Origin: Alnus glutinosa
Taxonomy: Eukaryota > Streptophyta > Magnoliopsida > Fagales > Betulaceae
DNA length: 64,000 nucleotides
Direction of reading: 5' to 3'
NCBI RefSeq assembly: GCF_958979055.1
Contig: NC_084893.1
Location: forward strand, 7,195,071 to 7,259,070
Positions 57,338 to 64,000 of this stretch are shown one piece after another. Every line of letters starts with the position of its first letter. The stretch's first letter is position 1. The notes under the pieces are model-generated. The model made no database searches. It had not been told where the DNA came from and worked only from the letters and a program-made list of their open reading frames with translations. Position numbers and translations under genes: made by a program.

Positions 57338-60300
57338 AAGAAAGAAAGAAAGAAAGAAGAAGAAGAAGAAGAGAGGTACTTCTATCCACAAACAAAGTAG
57401 TACATAGCACACCTTGCTATATATCACACTGAGAACAAACAGGCGCATATACACACACGCGGTAAACAGTTTATATATAATCAAATCAGCTAGCTGATCG
57501 ATGATTGATATGAACATAATTTATATTATTACAGTTATCATGCAAGTGCTCAGGTGGTAGCGACGCACATGCAACAACTATGGCGCTATTCAACACCCTT
57601 TCGAGCTTTTCATGGGATACAAAAGTTGTCATAGCTCTTGCAGCTCTTGCTGTGAATTGTGGGGAGTTCTGGCTCGTTGCTCAGCTTTGGACGACAAATC
57701 CTCTCGCCAAGTCGGTGGCTTTCCTGAAGCAGCTGCCGGACATCTTACAGAATGTAAACTCTCTGAAACCCCAGTTTGACGCACTAAAGAAACTCGTCAA
57801 GGCCATCATAGACGTAACAAAGTGCATCATTGAGTTCAAGGAGCTTCCGTCACAGTACATTTCATATGACACGCCACCGATGTCAACTGCCACGGCTCAT
57901 ATCCCCATTGCCGCCTACTGGACAGTTCGAAGTATAGTGGCTTGCGCCTCACAGATTGCAAGCTTTATAGGTTTGAGACATGAGTGAGTCATCCATGGCG
58001 ACCCATCAACCTCGTTCAGTGAGTCATGATCCATTGTATATATATATAATTATAACAGCCCCTCCTCCCTTCACGCTGATTTTAGGTACACTGCATCAGC
58101 CACGGAGGCGTGGGAACTGTCAAGCTTGGCTCATAAGGTCAGCAATATACACGAGCATCTCAAGAACCAACTCGCTGTCTGCAATCAACATATAGGTTGG
58201 CCACTGACATTCCATTTTTCACTATACACAGTAAAAAAAAAATCCGAGCTCTTACTTCCCGGCCAATTGATTTTCTGCTTAACTTGCTCCTCTGTCTTAG
58301 GTTGGCTACCATGTTTAGTTTCATTCTTATTTCTCCAAATACTATACACAGTTTTTTTTTTTGGGTAAGTAAATACTACACACAGTTGAGTCATATCCCA
58401 GTATGCAGACATTTGCTTTTAAACTTTTCTTTCTCCAAGTAAGGAATAGAGAAAATGCAGATATTTGCTTTTAAACTTTTCTTTTTCTATAGTTCCAAAC
58501 CATAATAATGAATAGATAAAACTTCAATTAATTTCTCTAAACTTTTATTACTTTTGCATTCGTCTTTCAAAAGCTCAAAAACTCTCGATTTAGTGTATCG
58601 AGCTTTTAATTTTTTACAATCTCACCTTTCACTTTGAGGTTTGGGGTTAAATCCCTGTAACTTAACAAATTTTTTTCCTTCTTTTTTTTTTAAAAAAAAA
58701 AACGAAAAAGAAAACCACACTTTACCCTCTCTAAAGTTTTATCCAAATTTCAATTTTGCCTCCAAAATGAAAAAAGTTGCAATCGACTCCAACTAAGTTT
58801 CCTAATTTTGCAATGTAGCCAATTCTTTCTAAAATACTCGTAAAAAAAATAAATTTTTTTAAAAAATAAAAAAACTGGGGGTGGCCATTGAGCATTTGGG
58901 GATATTTTTTAGTCCTTTTTTTGAGAAAAAAAAATAATAATAATTTTTTTAGGGGTATTTTCGAAAGAACCGGCTAAATTGCAGAATTAGGAAACTTGGT
59001 TGAGATCCAATGTAACTTTTTTCACTTTAATTTGGAGGCAAAATTGTAATTTGGATGAAACTTTGGGAAAGTGAAAGTGTAATTTTTCCAAAAAAAAAAA
59101 TGAAAAAATCCTAACAGAATGGTGAGGTTGTAAATTTTTTTAAGTTCGATACACTAAATTGAGAGTTTTTGAACCTTGGGAGGGGGAGATTGCAAAAGTG
59201 ATCGAAGTTTAGAGGAGTTAATTAGTGGGGTTTCTCCTAAAGGATATATGTTCCCAACTCGTTGATGGATTTACCATATCACACATTCTCATAATTTCTT
59301 TTCAAATTCTCCTGCTATAACCACATAAAACAGGTGATCATGATCTTCTAGCTATTCCATGTGTACGTGCAGATCGATCGAATACACAATGAACTTCCCC
59401 TTTATATCCCAATCTCAATTACTTTTTCCCTGTTGTTAAAGCATCCTTCATGAGAATCTGAAAGCGTGCGTTACCTGTCGATCTACAGAATATTACACAA
59501 TGAACTTGATCCCCTTCATATATAATGTATTTAGAATTAACATTATGAAAGTCACACCAAATTAAGGGCTAGCTAATCTATAAATGTGTTCACCGTGGGA
59601 TCGATGCAGATGAGAAGATACATCTAGAACGCTACCATAATCTCGTCCGGCTTTTTGAAACACTACAAATTGACAATATGAAGACTCTCAAGGCAGTGAT
59701 ATACCCCATGGAAGAACTGCAGATTGGTACTACCAAGGCAAAGGTTAATTTTCTCTTAAATCCCGTTTTAATTACCTAATTAAGCTCAAATTTTGACTTA
59801 ATATTCTTTTGGCCAAGCAGGCAAGTATTGAAGTACTAAAGAGAAAACATGTGTTACTGCTGATATCGGATCTTGACATCTCCGAGGACGAAATTTTGAT
59901 TCTTAGTCACATGACCCAAAAATCACGAAGGCCAGCAGAGGCCCAATATGAAGTGATATGGCTCCCAATTCTGGATAGGATGACCGTTTCAAATGAAAAG
60001 AATACAGCTAAATTCAAGCACCTGCAATCAATGATGCCATGGTACACTGTGCTTGATCCATGGATCATAGAACCGGCAGTCATCAAGTACATCAAGGAAG
60101 TGTGGCATTTTGCAAAGATATCAATTCTAGTTTCATTAGATCAACAGGGAAGGGTGGTCTCCCAAAATGCACTCCACATGCTGTGGATTTGGGAGAATTC
60201 GGCTTTCCCTTTCAATAGTGAGAAAGAGGAAGCCTTATGGAAGTCAGAAACTTGGAGAATTGAGCTACTCGTTGATACCATTGATCCAGAAGTGTTTAAT

Positions 60301-61446
60301 TCGGTATCTCCATCTTTGAAACCTTCTACTCATGATACTCATATATACATACACATGCACTTGTTTTGATTAACTCATTAGTTTGATGCGAATCAACTAC
60401 TACAAAACATAGGAAAAGACATATCCAGCTATTTTGAAAAAGCCATGATCTTCAAAACACAATAAACTGTATTATAGAAAATACAAATGCCCTACCACTG
60501 ACATAGATAATTGTTCAGCAAGAGAGTACTTTATTTAATTAAAGGAAAATGCTCATCATCCCAAATTTTTTCTCCAAAAGTTGGTTCCAAAGCTAAGTGA
60601 TGTGTCACCATCTCATGTTTTCCAAAACAATAGATTTCATGAGATTGTGACACATCATTTGAGAATTAACTTTTGGCCAAAAAATTTGAAATGTGGAGCA
60701 TTTCTCTTTAAATAGGAAAAACTTCACTTACCGGCCGGTCTCTCTCGAAGAGATCAGACCTCTTGTTCTCTACTGCTATCCTGATAAGGTTTAATATATA
60801 ACTTGAGAATTTGCCTCATTATCAGATAGCAAACGGGAGAATCGTATGCTTATATGGAGGTGAGGACATTGAGTGGATCCGGAAATTCACATCCACAGCA
60901 CAAGCTGTTGCCAAGGCTGCTAAGGTGACGTTAGAAATATTTTACGTGGGGAAGAACAATGCAAAGGAGAGGGTGAGCAAAAACAATGAAATAATCAGAA
61001 AAGAACTTCTCAGTCGGCACTGGCCACAACTCACATCCATATGGTTCTTTTGGAAACGGCTGGAGAGTATGTTGTATTCAAAATTGCAGCATGGCAGCAG
61101 TGTCGAGAACGATCACATAATGAGGGAGGTCATGACTATGCTTAGCTTCGACGGCGGAGATCAAGGATGGGCACTAGTGTACGGAGGACCGGCTGAGATT
61201 GCCAGAGCCAAAGGAGACATTGCTCTGACGTGCCTGCAACAGTTCGAGCAGTGGAAAGACGATGCTGAGAGCAATGGCTTTGTGCCAGCACTCAAGAATC
61301 GCATGAAACTTCTTCACCTCCCGCATCATTGCAACCGCCTCATCCTCCCCGGTGTCAATGGCGGAATCCTGGAGACTGTGGTGTGTGCAGAGTGTGGCCG
61401 TCCGATGGAGAAGTACTTCATGTACCGCTGCTGCGTCGAGGACTAA
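55895..61446 (+). CDS. SEO: Sieve element occlusion protein (phloem P-protein, SEO family)
   Basis: Seven exons (55895-56119, 56296-56406, 57535-57983, 58086-58195, 59610-59743, 59821-60303, 60826-61446) give 710 residues, the normal SEO length. SEO proteins form P-protein filaments that plug sieve tubes after wounding. The N-terminal domain shows IQATHSPDGREVDVKPILNI, LSCKCSGGSDAHATTMALFN and GEFWLVAQLW. The central part has the thioredoxin-like region (KHVLLLISDLDISEDEI, YEVIWLPILD). The C-terminal domain shows CLYGGEDIEWIRKFTSTAQA, then GWALVYGG, and ends with a Cys-rich tail (VVCAECGRPMEKYFMYRCC) typical of the family. All introns are GT-AG; intron 2 (1.1 kb) and intron 4 (1.4 kb) carry small transposons. 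The start at 55895 is the first ATG after the TATA box. The frame is intact. Confidence 0.95.
56485..57240. repeat. Nested foldback MITE array in SEO intron 2
   Basis: Motifs such as GTCCGTTTGCGTTTACGATT, GCGTTTTCAAATCGCAATTT and their inverses repeat. Two head-to-tail copies of about 210 bases (56630-56836 and 56840-57045) are the clearest part. The motif set is related to the repeats upstream of A1 and A2 (2055-2255 and 16045-16300). Confidence 0.65.
57302..57375. repeat. A-run and (GAAA)n/(GAA)n low-complexity tract
   Basis: About 34 A followed by GAAA repeats and AGA repeats in SEO intron 2, about 160 bases before exon 3. Confidence 0.9.
58352..58370 (-). mobile_element. Tail-only retroposon insertion with 15-bp TSD, SEO intron 4
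   Basis: Only 19 bases (T-run plus GGGTAAGT) lie between AAATACTATACACAG (58337-58351) and AAATACTACACACAG (58371-58385), which differ at one position. This is the hallmark of target-primed reverse transcription that copied little more than the poly(A) end. Confidence 0.7.
58527..59227. mobile_element. About 700-bp foldback element in SEO intron 4
   Basis: The left arm (about 58527-58850: CTCTAAACTTTTATTACTTT, AAAACTCTCGATTTAGTGTA) pairs with the right arm (about 58960-59227), which read inward gives CTCTAAACTTCGATCACTTT and AAAACTCTCAATTTAGTGTA. The core is AT-rich. AATTAAT-type sequence at both borders may be the target site. Confidence 0.75.
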
Positions 61447-61637
61447 GTCGCATTAAGCTTTATTTATTGAGCATGCATGATATACATATATATCTATATT
61501 ATGGCTTGTCTGTTGTGAAAGACAAGCCTAGGCATTTTGATATTTTGGTTGGTTATGGAAAAACTATTACAACTAGGATTCGTATTATATTAATTAATGA
61601 TGTTTGTGTGAAATGTCTGGATGTTGAGTCTGTGACT

Positions 61638-61643
61638 AATAAA
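61638..61643 (+). terminator. Candidate polyadenylation signal of the SEO gene
   Basis: AATAAA about 190 bases after the stop codon, in AT-rich sequence. This is the nearest canonical signal seen downstream of the gene, and it is supported only by position. Confidence 0.4.
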
Positions 61644-61649
61644 TTAAGT

Positions 61650-64000
61650 GTGCTGTAAAAATTTGTCATCTGCATGTCTTATGGGCTTTTGATTTCGTTT
61701 TTCCTGTATTAATTTCTATCTTCTACTCTTTAAAAGACAACCTGTTTTCCCATTTATTTCATGTTACAACACTTTCTCAAATAAATAAATGACCTTATAA
61801 AACATGTAATGGTGCTTGAAGGCCATCCTGTGTATAAAGAGTACCGCTACGTACGCGTACTTTCATTTTCACATTCTTTGACTTGACTTTTAAAATTATG
61901 TTAGATTTGAGATTGATGATTATTGAATTTTGATTTAATAACGATTTTAAAGCCAAATTAGAGAGAGTGAGAGTAATAGTATGAAAATAAGATGTTTGTG
62001 ACATTACTCGATAGTTACAAAATTTGGTGTCTCTTTCATGGATCAATCGTCCCTCCCGAGAGGGTTTTTTCCACTACCATTCATTCTTTTTCTTTATTCT
62101 TTTCTCTTTTTTTTTTTTTCTTTTTTTAGGGATATATTAATTTGACAAAGATATATGTACATGTAGCAACGTTTGATAAGTTTTATGTGAATTATTTTTT
62201 GGGAAAAGTACGTCTAACTCCCTCAAATTACAATTTTATTGTCAATATTCTCTCCAAACTACCAATTATATCAATGTCTCTCATAAACTAGCTACCAAAA
62301 CATGTCAATGTCCCCCCTAATGACAAAGATACACTTCATAAAATTATTATATCTCAAAAAAAAAAACTATAAAATTATTAAAAAAATATAAAAAACAAAA
62401 AAAAACAAAAAACAAAAACTGATTTTTCTTCTCTTTTTTTTTTTAAAAAAAAAATGTTTTTATAATTTTCAGTTATTTTTTTCGTTTTTTTTATAAATTT
62501 GGTTTTCTTAATTTTCTTCTTTTTTTTTTCCTTTTTTTCAAATTTATAAGGACATTTATGTCTTATTAAAAAAGAAATTAGGGTCATTTTTGTCTTTTTA
62601 TTGGTTTTATGAGAGATATTGACATTTTTTAGTAGTTTGAGGTGTGAATATTAATAATTGAATGGTAGTTTAATGGGGATATTTACTTTTTTTTTTCTTT
62701 TTTCTTTTTTTTAATGTGGAAAATGGGCCTGACAGGAATTTCTAAAATCCAAAGAGTATCTTGATAAACATAAAAAATAAAAATGATAGAAATTTTTTTG
62801 ATTTAACCCTTAAAAAAATAAAAATAAATAAATAAACATTTTCCTATGAGTAGATGAAAGAGCTTTCCGTTTGCCCTATAATCTCTTAAGTCTTAATTAA
62901 TCATATTCTGCCGGCCAATCCCCAAGGAAACAATATTTAAAAACTGGTGTTACTTAAAGAGTCCTTTCTAAAACATTTATTAATTTCCAGGTCTTTGATC
63001 ACTCACCAGTTGGCAACTCCAAGTAAGGTTCCATCAACCTTCCCTTCAATTATAAATTTATTAATGTTATTTCCAGAGATAATAATAAGATGTCAAAGTC
63101 AAGTTTAATGTGGTGGTGGCAGGACATTAATTTGGAATATGATTGAAATGGAGAGGAACCTATCCCTTATTTTACAATGGATATATAAAATTGTTCAAAG
63201 TACTGAAATGATAATTTTATCTTTTATAAAATAAGGGATCGACTCCTCTCCATTTCACTTGAAATGAACAGAATTTATTTTCCATTAATTTCAACCATAT
63301 TTCGAAGAAATTGTCATACCTTTGAAAGAAGGTAAGACTTTGGTTTCAATTGTTGCCAATTTGGCACTACTTATAGTTCGATCATAATTCTCAAAGACAA
63401 GTAGACACGAATTGTCCAAAAATTACAAAAATTTTGAAACTAAAAGTTACAACAAAATTTGTGGGGGCTACACTACTACAAATGAATAAAGATCGGAAAG
63501 AGCAAATGGTGTAATTGAGTTGAGTATTGAATGTTTAAGTTGGGTTCGTTTAATTGTTTTTGAACACAAGTCGGGCTCGAGCCTATTACTGAGTTAATAA
63601 CTTGTGCAAACTCTGTTCATTTATTCTTTGAACAAACTCAAACTTGTTCATAAACTGCTCAATTAACTTATTTATTGTATATATAAAGTAAGTGTAATGC
63701 TAAATACTATATTTTTATCCCATAATACTCACATAACATTCCCAACAAACCCTTGAATAAATTCTTTTTAAAAAAATAAAATCCAATTGTTAGATAGGAT
63801 TGTCCCGTCATCATTGTGGATATTTGTGGAATACAAATGTGGTATATATCACTACTCTTTAAGTAAATGTTGTGATTGTTTTTTTTTCCCTTAAATACAT
63901 ACTAGTTATTAGTTAATTAACTATTGTTAAAATTTTATTATTTAGGTTAATTAGATACATTAACTTGAATCTTAAACAATATAATATTAATTCTATATTT
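61650..64000. other. AT-rich right-hand spacer
   Basis: No gene recognised on either strand. Contains long A/T homopolymers and the foldback element at 62190-62690. From 62880 to the end the sequence is AT-rich without obvious repeats. Confidence 0.55.
62190..62690. mobile_element. Foldback element downstream of SEO
   Basis: The left arm (CTCCCTCAAATTACAATTTT, CAATGTCTCTCATAAACTAG) pairs imperfectly with the right arm (GGTTTTATGAGAGATATTGA, then AGTTTAATGGGGATATTTAC). A low-complexity A/T core of about 250 bases lies between. Precise ends and target duplication are not resolved. Confidence 0.55.

Noticed and set aside
57245-57517. Minus-strand frame with a Phe-rich run
   Set aside because: Produced by the A-run and GAAA repeats inside SEO intron 2.
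1-64000. tRNA, rRNA, snoRNA, miRNA hairpins and CRISPR arrays
   Set aside because: None could be recognised by eye. The long inverted repeats present are AT-rich foldback transposons and were not called as miRNA genes without small-RNA evidence.

Overview
The window is nuclear DNA of a flowering plant. It has AT-rich spacers, GT-AG introns, several classes of plant transposon, a chloroplast-targeted RNA-binding protein and a sieve-element protein. These point to a eudicot, possibly a woody one, but the species cannot be fixed from the sequence. No rRNA, tRNA, CRISPR array or bacterial-type operon was seen.

Layout. 1-2020: remnant of a pentatricopeptide-repeat (PPR) gene joined to the 3' end of a non-autonomous LTR element. 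2029-27222: four tandem loci of one GH36 family (alkaline alpha-galactosidase / raffinose synthase, 'seed imbibition protein' type). Two are intact (A1, 2789-6981; A2, 17726-21788; 14 exons each, 752 codons each) and two are pseudogenes (psiB1, 10412-13343; psiB2, 22621-27222). A module [A + psiB] was duplicated in tandem: 2029-13343 matches 16029-25265. Because the copies are so similar, each acts as the other's 'empty site', so individual transposon insertions can be read to the base. These are a hAT-like MITE, a gag-only LTR element, two solo LTRs and a 3-bp-TSD MITE. A LINE fragment and a frameshift are shared by both psiB copies and so predate the duplication. A truncated Mutator-like transposase lies at the module junction (13344-15160).

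27255-33064: a foldback element, then a four-exon gene for a chloroplast 31-kDa-type ribonucleoprotein with two RRMs. 33529-38580: a decayed Ty1/copia retrotransposon (minus strand) nested in a small MITE. 39985-54815: a second tandem duplication. It carries an intact protein-L-isoaspartate O-methyltransferase gene (40473-43231, minus) and a broken copy (48262-52287, minus), the latter with a degenerate LTR element in its first intron. 54816-61446: TATA-type promoter and seven-exon gene for a sieve element occlusion (SEO, P-protein) protein. 61447-64000: AT-rich spacer with another foldback element.

The genes do not form a pathway. The two GH36 genes act in raffinose-family oligosaccharide metabolism, the RNP in plastid RNA processing, PIMT in repair of aged proteins and SEO in phloem sealing. 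The strongest story is structural: two independent tandem duplications, each giving an intact and a dead copy, with a readable chronology of transposon insertions. Two 'tail-only' retroposon insertions with long target-site duplications lie in introns of otherwise healthy genes. No wholly new biochemical system was recognised.
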